From NCBI GenBank assembly GCA_913064935.1, contig CAJYBF010000085.1, forward strand, positions 1 to 5,511: 5,511 bases of DNA, given 5' to 3'. Positions 1 to 5,334 of the stretch are shown here, one piece after another. The stretch's first letter is position 1; each line of letters begins with the position of its first letter. The notes below the pieces were generated by a model. It was not told the origin of the DNA. It ran no database searches and saw only the letters and a program-made list of their open reading frames with translations. The translations under genes were made by a program, and so were the position numbers. The stretch comes from an uncultured Mollicutes bacterium (GTDB lineage Bacteria > Bacillota_I > Bacilli_A > MAG-NZ).

Positions 1-217
1 GTAATCTTGATAAAAGAGTGGGTAACCCAGAAACATGATCGCTATGCTCATGAGTAATGAAAACACCATCAAGTTCAAATATAGAAATATCCTGTTGTTC
101 CAGTCTGTTTTTCACTTGTCTAAAAGATAATCCACAATCAATCATGATTTTCGTTTCATCAGTTTCTATATATGTACAATTACCTTTTGAACCACTTGCA
201 AGCACTGTTATCTTCAT
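1..217 (-). CDS. walJ: WalJ/YycJ-type metallo-beta-lactamase-fold hydrolase, N-terminal part (3' end outside window)
   Basis: The frame reads from ATG at 217 down to the window edge, giving 72 residues of an incomplete protein. It opens with MKITVLASGSKGNCTYIET, the typical start of the YycJ/WalJ subgroup of metallo-beta-lactamase-fold proteins, and carries ITHEHSDH at residues 54-61. That is the HxHxDH metal-binding motif (H56, H58, D60, H61) for a two-metal active site. In the family these are cytosolic nucleases or phosphodiesterases; in bacilli the gene sits beside walRK and the protein has been linked to DNA replication, division and mismatch repair. The ATG is preceded by GGGTGGAG (221-228) with short spacing and an extended -10 promoter. 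An in-frame GTG at 224-226 lies inside the Shine-Dalgarno-like run, so ATG is preferred. Family assignment is firm; the exact role in this organism is inferred. walRK is not visible here. Confidence 0.9.
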   Translation of the reverse strand, partial: MKITVLASGSKGNCTYIETDETKIMIDCGLSFRQVKNRLEQQDISIFELDGVFITHEHSDHVSGLPTLLSRL

Positions 218-240
218 ATTCTCCACCCATTTCTTTTACA

Positions 241-249
241 ATTATAACA
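241..249 (-). promoter_or_regulatory. Extended -10 promoter of walJ
   Basis: On the minus strand the bases read TGTTATAAT, an exact TATAAT (246-241) with the upstream TG of an extended -10 element. Transcription would start near 234-235, giving a leader of about 17 bases that carries the Shine-Dalgarno site of walJ. No good -35 hexamer is seen at 16-18 bases upstream, which fits dependence on the extended -10. Confidence 0.65.
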
Positions 250-264
250 TAATTCTATATCTTT

Positions 265-302
265 CTAGGCAAGATAAAAAGGGGATTACTCCCCCTAGGC
301 AA
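265..302. repeat. Pair of 8-bp direct repeats flanking a terminator
   Basis: CTAGGCAA occurs at 265-272 and again at 295-302, in the same orientation and 30 bases apart, with the terminator hairpin and its T-run between them. The role is unknown. A local duplication or chance in an AT-rich spacer are both possible. Confidence 0.5.
276..294 (-). terminator. Rho-independent terminator of the tiny membrane protein gene
   Basis: On the minus strand GGGGA (294-290) pairs with TCCCC (285-281) around a 4-base loop, followed at once by TTTTT (280-276). The stem is short but almost all G-C, in an AT-rich spacer just downstream of the TAA at 303-305. It separates the small gene from walJ, which has its own promoter. 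Confidence 0.7.
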
Positions 303-398
303 TTAGCAGCACCACCAAGCAGCGCCTATGATTACAAGTAAAATGAATAATACAAGAACTAATGCATATCCAGATTCTTTATGTACCGGATGACCCAT
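303..398 (-). CDS. YjcZ-like tiny single-pass membrane protein (31 aa)
   Basis: This is a complete 31-codon gene from ATG (398-396) to TAA (305-303). The protein has a short polar N-terminus (MGHPVHKESG, residues 1-10) and then one uninterrupted hydrophobic segment, YALVLVLFILLVIIGAAWW (residues 11-29), ending in two cysteines. The segment closely resembles the FALIVVLFILLIIVG signature of the YjcZ / 'tiny transmembrane' family of Bacillus-type bacteria. Members are often labelled sporulation proteins, but their biochemical role is unknown. Its reality is supported by a very strong doubled Shine-Dalgarno (GGAGGGAGGG, 6 bases before ATG), a terminator right after the stop, and the family-like sequence. 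The Gly-rich N-terminus common in bacillar members is reduced to a single SG, and the WWCC end is unusual. No evidence in this window shows that the organism sporulates. Confidence 0.85.
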   Translation of the reverse strand: MGHPVHKESGYALVLVLFILLVIIGAAWWCC

Positions 399-404
399 TA
401 TATA

Positions 405-414
405 CCCTCCCTCC
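405..414 (-). promoter_or_regulatory. Doubled Shine-Dalgarno of the tiny membrane protein gene
   Basis: The minus strand reads GGAGGGAGGG, containing two overlapping matches to the GGAGG core, with 6 bases between the last G and the ATG at 398. It confirms the start codon and suggests efficient translation. Confidence 0.8.
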
Positions 415-429
415 ATACGCACTCAACTT

Positions 430-463
430 ATTGTATTCTAACCAGATAAAAGAATAAATTATA
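430..463 (-). promoter_or_regulatory. Candidate promoter elements of the tiny membrane protein gene
   Basis: Two -10-like hexamers lie upstream on the minus strand: TATAAT at 463-458 (perfect, but with no convincing -35) and TACAAT at 435-430. Either could start a transcript that includes the Shine-Dalgarno at 405-414. The sequence AATACAATA around the second resembles mother-cell sigma (SigE/SigK) -10 elements with one mismatch, but this is weak in such AT-rich DNA. Confidence 0.35.
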
Positions 464-536
464 AGTGCCTATACAAGTTGGAAATGTTTAGTATATAAAT
501 TTCTTATTATTGACATTTAATTTTGGTTATATCTTG

Positions 537-565
537 TTGTATTTAGCCATAATTAATGTTAATAT
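537..565 (+). promoter_or_regulatory. Candidate promoter of the duplicated foldase gene
   Basis: TTGTAT at 537-542 and TAATAT at 560-565 are separated by 17 bases, and the -10 is preceded by TG with one base between (TGTTAATAT, 557-565), an extended -10 form. Each hexamer matches its consensus at four of six positions. A start near 572 would give a leader of about 48 bases. TATAAG (579-584) and TATAAA (588-593) are alternative -10 boxes without clear -35 partners. The whole 399-619 spacer is divergent and AT-rich and holds no other gene I can support. Confidence 0.4.
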
Positions 566-605
566 ATTAAGTGCGAAATATAAGAAATATAAAGAATAAA
601 AGTTT

Positions 606-614
606 AAGGAGTGA
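606..614 (+). promoter_or_regulatory. Shine-Dalgarno that decides the start of the foldase gene
   Basis: AAGGAGTGA matches the anti-Shine-Dalgarno over nine bases except at one position. AAGGAG ends at 611 and leaves 8 bases before ATG at 620. The in-frame GTG at 611-613 lies inside this ribosome binding site and so cannot be served by it, which makes ATG 620 the real start. Confidence 0.85.
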
Positions 615-619
615 ACAAA

Positions 620-3157
620 ATGACACAACAACAGTTTTTGAAAAAAGCACTTCCAATGCTACTTGCGTTAATCGCGGTATTACTATTAGCATTTAGTTGT
701 AGTGCTCTTAAATCGAATAAGACAGAACTAAAAATATCTTCTGGTGACCAAGTGTATGCTGAAATTGGTTCATTAGAAATAACAAATGAAGAAGTTTACA
801 TAAAACTATTAGATAGATTCGGTGCAAACCATTTATCAACAATCGTTGATAGTGATTTGTTATCTGAGTTCATAGTTGCTGCAAAAGCAGATACAGACTT
901 CGATATTAATGAATTATTAGAAAAAGAAACATATCAAGGTTTGACACTTGAAGAAGCCTCAAAAACTTTCTCAACTGAAGAACTTACAGATATGGAAGAC
1001 AATTTTTATGATATTGTCATTATGAATGGTTTTAAATCAATTGATGATTACAAAGAAACTGGTTATTTAAACCATGCAATGAAATTATACTTAATTGATA
1101 CATTAGAAAAAGAATATATTGAATCATCTAATGAAGAACCATTAATTACATTAGGAAACTTAAGAGATGAATATGAAAACTTCTACTACGAAGAAGCATG
1201 TGTAGTTAAAGTAATGTTCTCAAACTTAGCTGATGCTAACGAAGCACTTTTAAGACAAGGTCTAGATGTTAATACAGATGGTAATCTAGTTAAAGCGTTT
1301 TATGTAGGTGAAGAATATATATCTCCTGATTTAGTATCTGTTTATCCTACTAGCGCTGAAGAATTAGCGACATTAGAAGTTAGTGATGCTGAAATCTTAG
1401 AAGCTTATGTAGCAATCTATAATGAGAAATACGGAAACAGAGACTCAATCACATACTCTAACGGTTCAGTATTAGAATGTGGATCTGATGACTTATCTGT
1501 AAACTTCGATGATTTATACAGTAAAAGTCCTGTTCAAGCAAATTATATTTTCAAATTATTAGATTCTGAAAGCAACAACACAGTTCTAGAAAATCCAATA
1601 CCTTATACAGAAGAACCTACTCCGTTAGCTATTTCAGTAACTCAAGATGGTGCTACTACAAATGCTTACTTCATTATGTATAAAGTATCTGGGGATAATC
1701 TAAATGTTTTCCGCGACTTGTTCAACGAAACTACTGAGGAAGAATATATAGAGTTCCTTTCTCAAAAACCTAGTACTATTAACGCAGGTATTAATACTGA
1801 TTTATTAAATACATTATTGAATGACTTATTTGAACAAGTAACATCTGATAGCTCGATTGTATCTGATTACTTGGCTCAATTACGTACTTCTAAAGAACTT
1901 ACGATCTATGATGCTTATCTAGAAAAAGCATTTGTATCAGGATACGGTGAAACGGTAACTAACGATGGAGACGAAGATGTTGTTGCTAGTTATTTAAACA
2001 ACGAAGGTACCCTAGTTAATATTACTGCAGATGAGTTCTTTAAATCATTATCAGATAAATACGGTGCTTCTACAGCTGCATTATTACTTAATCTTGAAAT
2101 ATCAAAGAGTGATAGCAACCTAGTAGATGAATTAGTAGACGATGCTAAGAGAGCTGAAATCACTACATCGATTTCAGATTATAAATCTCAATTCCAACAA
2201 GGAGCTTATGCTTCTTATGGTTTCGATCCTAATGCAATGAATTGGGAATCATTTATGTATTATGCATTCTCTGTAAGAACAGAAGTTGATTTTTATAACT
2301 TGTTCTTAGGTGATGAACTTAAAGTTGCTTATGAAGAAACTTTATTTAATAACGAAGAATTATCAAATACTTATTACGATAAAATGATTGATTTCTACCA
2401 AGATTCATTTAGCATTGACTTACTTCACTTCTTAATCTATGTTGACAATAATGAAGACGGTAGTCCTGATATGCACATTGAAGAGAATGATAACTGGACT
2501 GACTATCAACAAGATATGGCTCTTGAATTAATCGAAAAATTAAGAACTAGATTACTTGAGAGTATTGAAGAAAATGAAGCAACAGTTGATACACTTAATT
2601 TGATAGCTGATGAATATAAAACTTCATCTTACGAATCTGAGTTAGGTGAAGATGATTATAGCGAATGTGCTATTTACAAACGTGCTGGTTTACTTATTAA
2701 AGTTGAAGACTTAGGTGAAGTTACATCTGTAGGTTATGAAGAATCATTTACAGATGAAGCAAAAGCTATGTATCTTGAAATGATTGAAGATGATCTATTT
2801 AATTTAGTTTCAAATAATAATGCTTCTACAAGATATGGTTATCATTTGATTTATGCAACTGATTATAATGAAAAATTAGATGCTTACCCAGATGACAGTA
2901 CTAAAATATATCCATCTAAAGACGATATTGTTCAATACTTAAATAATGACGTTGAACAATCATCTGATGTGATTGATTTCCTAGACGAATATTACATGTC
3001 TATTAGAGAAGAGTACATCACTAATTATACTTCTATAATCTATGATGATTTAAGAACTTCTCTAGGTGAGATTGAATTCAGTGATCCAGCTATTCAATCT
3101 GCTTACGAAACTATCTTAATTACAAACAAAGCAATAGCTGAAAGAAGCGAAAACTAA
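620..3157 (+). CDS. Exported PrsA/SurA-like foldase (probable lipoprotein) with a tandemly duplicated unit
   Basis: The protein is 845 residues from ATG 620. Residues 8-26 form a KK-led hydrophobic export signal ending LAFSC, so Cys27 is a candidate lipid-anchored cysteine; the lipobox has Ala at -3 and Phe at -2, so an uncleaved anchor is possible. The rest is acidic and outside the membrane. Residues 50-69 (EITNEEVYIKLLDRFGA) resemble the N-terminal peptide-binding segment of PrsA/SurA. Residues 598-749 look like a divergent parvulin (PpiC) peptidyl-prolyl isomerase domain, opening with LLHFLIYVD and closing with YGYHLIYATD. The whole pattern occurs twice: landmarks at 50-69, 197, 351 and 421 recur at 463-483, 603, 742 and 811. 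The likely job is folding or holding exported proteins at the cell surface. It has its own promoter and terminator, so it is monocistronic. It is more than twice the usual PrsA length. General class is fairly sure; enzymatic activity is uncertain. Confidence 0.75.
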   Translation: MTQQQFLKKALPMLLALIAVLLLAFSCSALKSNKTELKISSGDQVYAEIGSLEITNEEVYIKLLDRFGANHLSTIVDSDLLSEFIVAAKADTDFDINELLEKETYQGLTLEEASKTFSTEELTDMEDNFYDIVIMNGFKSIDDYKETGYLNHAMKLYLIDTLEKEYIESSNEEPLITLGNLRDEYENFYYEEACVVKVMFSNLADANEALLRQGLDVNTDGNLVKAFYVGEEYISPDLVSVYPTSAEELATLEVSDAEILEAYVAIYNEKYGNRDSITYSNGSVLECGSDDLSVNFDDLYSKSPVQANYIFKLLDSESNNTVLENPIPYTEEPTPLAISVTQDGATTNAYFIMYKVSGDNLNVFRDLFNETTEEEYIEFLSQKPSTINAGINTDLLNTLLNDLFEQVTSDSSIVSDYLAQLRTSKELTIYDAYLEKAFVSGYGETVTNDGDEDVVASYLNNEGTLVNITADEFFKSLSDKYGASTAALLLNLEISKSDSNLVDELVDDAKRAEITTSISDYKSQFQQGAYASYGFDPNAMNWESFMYYAFSVRTEVDFYNLFLGDELKVAYEETLFNNEELSNTYYDKMIDFYQDSFSIDLLHFLIYVDNNEDGSPDMHIEENDNWTDYQQDMALELIEKLRTRLLESIEENEATVDTLNLIADEYKTSSYESELGEDDYSECAIYKRAGLLIKVEDLGEVTSVGYEESFTDEAKAMYLEMIEDDLFNLVSNNNASTRYGYHLIYATDYNEKLDAYPDDSTKIYPSKDDIVQYLNNDVEQSSDVIDFLDEYYMSIREEYITNYTSIIYDDLRTSLGEIEFSDPAIQSAYETILITNKAIAERSEN

Positions 3158-3166
3158 TAATTTACG

Positions 3167-3196
3167 AAAAGACATTATTTATAATGTCTTTTTTTT
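3167..3196 (+). terminator. Rho-independent terminator of the foldase gene
   Basis: AAAAGACATTA (3167-3177) pairs perfectly with TAATGTCTTTT (3182-3192) around TTTA, and the T-run continues to 3196 (eight T from 3189). It lies ten bases after the stop codon. The tandem TAA TAA at 3155-3160 precedes it. The A-rich left arm could also give some termination on the minus strand. Confidence 0.9.
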
Positions 3197-3210
3197 AGAA
3201 TTTACCTAAT

Positions 3211-3237
3211 AAAAAAAGCATCCCTTTAGGGGGATGC
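3211..3237 (-). terminator. Rho-independent terminator of the cca-yhaM operon
   Basis: On the minus strand GCATCCC (3237-3231) pairs with GGGATGC (3224-3218) around a 6-base loop, followed by seven T (3217-3211). The hairpin starts one base beyond the yhaM stop codon (3241-3239), so the operon has almost no 3' untranslated sequence before it. Confidence 0.92.
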
Positions 3238-3238
3238 C

Positions 3239-4165
3239 TTACTTATGTCTAAATACACTTCGACCATCAAGAACAGATATTCTCTTCGTCCATTTCTTAA
3301 CTTCTGTATTTTCATAATTTTCTCTAATAGCTTCGAACTTCGAATCTATGTTGTCTATAAAGTGTAAAGCTTCCGCTTCAGGAATCATAGGTCTTTGAGG
3401 GCTTCCCCACTCTTTTCTACCATGATGAGATAATACCATATGACGAAGCAGTAATGTTTCTTCTTTATCCTGGTAATTTAGCTCTCTAGCGACTTCTAGA
3501 ATGATTTCATCACCAATCACTAGGTGGCCTATTAATTTACCTTCTAAGGTGTATTCTGGAGCTTTACTGTCAGATAGTTCAATTACCTTAGCAAAGTCGT
3601 GTAAAAGGATACCAGCATACAGATAATCCTTATCTAAATATGAATATAACTCTAACAACTTATCTGCTAACTGTAACATCGTTACTGTGTGATAACTTAA
3701 CCCAGATAGATAAGCATGATGGTTTTGTGTTGCTGCTGGATAACTCATATACTTTTCGCTATACTTATTCAATATAGTTTTCGTTATAGCAAGGATGATT
3801 TCATTGTCAATGCTATTCAAGTATTTTTTAACTAACTCATATATATCTTTTTTATCTTGAGGTGCAGACTTAAAAAACTTATCTTGGTCGATATTATCAC
3901 TTTCTACTGGTTCTCTAAAGGATTTAATTATAAATTGCACTTTATCTCTATACTCTTGTGCAGTTCCATCATATATGTAAATTCCACCTAATGAAACTTT
4001 CATATCAGTTGCATCCCAAATCTTACCGTTAATAATACCGGTTTCGTCCTCTAATTGCAACGAGAGAAATTTACTTCCTGTACTGGTAACTCCTTCGTTT
4101 ATCATTTTAACTTTTGCTACTAACTTTGCAGTGTCCCCTACTGTAATCTCATTCACTTTAATCAT
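3239..4165 (-). CDS. yhaM: YhaM-type 3'-5' exoribonuclease (OB fold plus HD domain)
   Basis: The 308-residue protein matches the length and layout of the YhaM family (about 314 residues in Bacillus). Residues 1-85 form an OB-fold nucleic-acid-binding domain (LEDETGIINGKIWDATD at 38-54). Residues 145-280 form an HD metal-dependent hydrolase domain: HAYLSGLSYHT with H159, LLHDFAKV with H189-D190, H213, LSHHG with H247-H248, and D271 in FIDNIDS. YhaM enzymes shorten RNA, and single-stranded DNA, from the 3' end in the cytoplasm, typically trimming a few nucleotides of RNA tails. The ATG at 4165 follows AAGGAG (4179-4174) with 8 bases between. The gene overlaps the end of cca by 8 bases (ATGATTAA), so translation is probably coupled, and it shares the cca transcript. 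All its tryptophans are TGG. No missing catalytic residue is evident. Confidence 0.92.
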   Translation of the reverse strand: MIKVNEITVGDTAKLVAKVKMINEGVTSTGSKFLSLQLEDETGIINGKIWDATDMKVSLGGIYIYDGTAQEYRDKVQFIIKSFREPVESDNIDQDKFFKSAPQDKKDIYELVKKYLNSIDNEIILAITKTILNKYSEKYMSYPAATQNHHAYLSGLSYHTVTMLQLADKLLELYSYLDKDYLYAGILLHDFAKVIELSDSKAPEYTLEGKLIGHLVIGDEIILEVARELNYQDKEETLLLRHMVLSHHGRKEWGSPQRPMIPEAEALHFIDNIDSKFEAIRENYENTEVKKWTKRISVLDGRSVFRHK

Positions 4166-5288
4166 TATATTTACTCCTTATGTAATTTGTTAAATCTTTT
4201 TTATTATTTAAAAGTTTTCCTAACACAATACTCTGTTCCAGGTCATCTAAAATTAAACCTATTTTTCTTTTAGAAAAGCCTAACTCTATAATATCATATC
4301 CGTCTATTAATAAATCACTCTTTGACTTAATTGGCAGCTTATTATACATATTTAATATTAACTGTTCAAAGTCATCACCAGATACTAACTTTCTCAGTTT
4401 ATTACTAGTTAAAAGTGTTAATCCATATTTATAGACTTCTAACATAGTTAATTCATCTATAGCTTCATATCCACCCTTAATATAATAAATCGTTTTCAAC
4501 TGGTTCTTAGATAGTTTCCATTTGTCCAAATTAAACTCTTGAATAATCTCAGCAAAGGCCCAAAACTCTACAAAGTCAAAATCAACTATACTATTACCAG
4601 GGACTGAGAAACAAGAATTGATGTCTGAGAACGCCTCAGTATTCATCTCATGTAAAATCTTAAATGCTTTATTTTTATATGTTCCTTTAATAATTTTGTC
4701 TAGTTCAATCTTTAGTCTTTCAACAGGAATGTTGCTTAAATTATTTTTTAAGTATTTCATAGACTCATATGTTGGCTTATCAATACTAAATCCTAGTTTG
4801 CTAACAAACCTAATAGCTCTAAGAATTCTAAGTCCGTCTTCAGCGAATCTTTTTTGTGGTTGTCCTACGCATTTAATTAGGCCATTTTCAATGTCTTCTT
4901 TACCTTTAAACAAATCAATTAGTTGGTCATCATAATCTAGAGCTAAAGCATTCATCGTGAAATCTCTTCTACTCAAGTCTTCTTCAATACTTTGAACGAA
5001 CTCTACAGACTCAGGCCGCCTGTTATCTAAATATTCTCCATCTGTTCTAAAAGTTGTTACTTCAAACTGAAATTTGTTTAACAAGACTGTTACTGTTCCA
5101 TGCTTAACTCCAACTAGGATTGTTTTATCAAATAAATTTATGACTTCTTCTGCTCTAGCATTAGTTGCGATATCAATATCACTCGAAACATTTCCCATTA
5201 ATTTATCTCTCACAAAACCGCCTACAAAGTAGGCTTCGTATCCGTTTTCTATAAGTTTTTTTAAAACAATTTTCGCTGTTTTTATCAT
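4158..5288 (-). CDS. cca: CCA-adding tRNA nucleotidyltransferase (class II)
   Basis: This enzyme builds and repairs the 3' CCA end of tRNA from CTP and ATP without a nucleic-acid template. The 376-residue protein carries the class II motifs in order: GGFVRD at 23-28 and the metal-binding D37 and D39 in DIDIAT (motif A); HGTVTVLL at 63-70; RRDFTMNALA at 107-116 (motif B); D125 in LIDLFKGKEDI (motif C); EDGLRILRAIRF at 150-161, the amino-acid template for C and A selection (motif D); IPVERLKIEL at 187-196 (motif E). The EDxxR form of motif D favours a true CCA-adding enzyme over a poly(A) polymerase. It is slightly shorter than the Bacillus enzyme (397) and has no C-terminal HD domain, as in Gram-positive forms. 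No Shine-Dalgarno precedes ATG 5288; a perfect TATAAT ends only 5 bases upstream, so the mRNA looks leaderless. An in-frame TAA at 5297-5295 rules out a longer N-terminus. Confidence 0.95.
   Translation of the reverse strand: MIKTAKIVLKKLIENGYEAYFVGGFVRDKLMGNVSSDIDIATNARAEEVINLFDKTILVGVKHGTVTVLLNKFQFEVTTFRTDGEYLDNRRPESVEFVQSIEEDLSRRDFTMNALALDYDDQLIDLFKGKEDIENGLIKCVGQPQKRFAEDGLRILRAIRFVSKLGFSIDKPTYESMKYLKNNLSNIPVERLKIELDKIIKGTYKNKAFKILHEMNTEAFSDINSCFSVPGNSIVDFDFVEFWAFAEIIQEFNLDKWKLSKNQLKTIYYIKGGYEAIDELTMLEVYKYGLTLLTSNKLRKLVSGDDFEQLILNMYNKLPIKSKSDLLIDGYDIIELGFSKRKIGLILDDLEQSIVLGKLLNNKKDLTNYIRSKYND
4174..4179 (-). promoter_or_regulatory. Shine-Dalgarno of yhaM, inside the cca coding end
   Basis: The minus strand reads AAGGAG within the last codons of cca, 8 bases before the yhaM ATG. 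It confirms the yhaM start and fits translational coupling, since ribosomes finishing cca reach this site. Confidence 0.85.
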
Positions 5289-5293
5289 ACGAT

Positions 5294-5302
5294 ATTATAC
5301 CA
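5294..5302 (-). promoter_or_regulatory. Extended -10 promoter of the cca-yhaM operon (leaderless start)
   Basis: The minus strand reads TGGTATAAT: a perfect TATAAT (5299-5294) with the extended -10 TG (5302-5301). The ATG of cca begins 6 bases after the last T, which is where transcription normally starts, so the mRNA would begin at or next to the start codon. The -35 position (5322-5317, TTTTAA) is poor and lies in the hairpin of the preceding terminator. Confidence 0.75.
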
Positions 5303-5303
5303 T

Positions 5304-5332
5304 AAAAAAACCTTGCTTAAAATAAGCAAAGG
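5304..5332 (-). terminator. Rho-independent terminator of the degV-family gene
   Basis: On the minus strand TTGCTTA (5329-5323) pairs with TAAGCAA (5319-5313) around a 3-base loop. The stem extends by a CC/GG pair beyond one bulged base, and seven T follow (5310-5304). The hairpin begins 2 bases after the stop codon, and its T-run ends 1 base before the extended -10 TG of cca. Confidence 0.88.
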
Positions 5333-5334
5333 CT

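Noticed and set aside
57..341. 94-codon open frame on the plus strand
   Set aside because: It runs antisense through the conserved WalJ start and the tiny membrane protein gene, has no Shine-Dalgarno and shows no recognisable domain.
428..438. SigE/SigK-like -10 (AATACAATA) as evidence of sporulation control of the YjcZ-like gene
   Set aside because: It has one mismatch in a very AT-rich spacer with no convincing -35, and nothing else in the window supports sporulation.
424..480. Inverted pair CAACTT / AAGTTG in the divergent spacer as an operator
   Set aside because: The 6-bp arms are about 45 bases apart, which is easily chance and unlike a normal operator.
510..515. Perfect TTGACA on the plus strand as -35 of the foldase promoter
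   Set aside because: No acceptable -10 occurs 16-18 bases downstream; the nearest TA-rich hexamer (527-532) is only 11 bases away, so the 537-565 pair is preferred.
399..619. Riboswitch, small RNA or further small gene in the divergent spacer
   Set aside because: The spacer has no strong hairpin, conserved-looking aptamer core, or start codon with a Shine-Dalgarno other than those of the two flanking genes.
620..3157. Adhesin or solute-binding lipoprotein as identity of the large exported protein
   Set aside because: The duplicated SurA_N-like and parvulin-like landmarks fit a foldase better. There is no low-complexity or surface-repeat region, and no transporter genes lie alongside.
4618..4935. 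105-codon open frame on the plus strand
   Set aside because: It lies entirely antisense to cca, including conserved motifs C and D, and has no ribosome binding site; it is a shadow frame.
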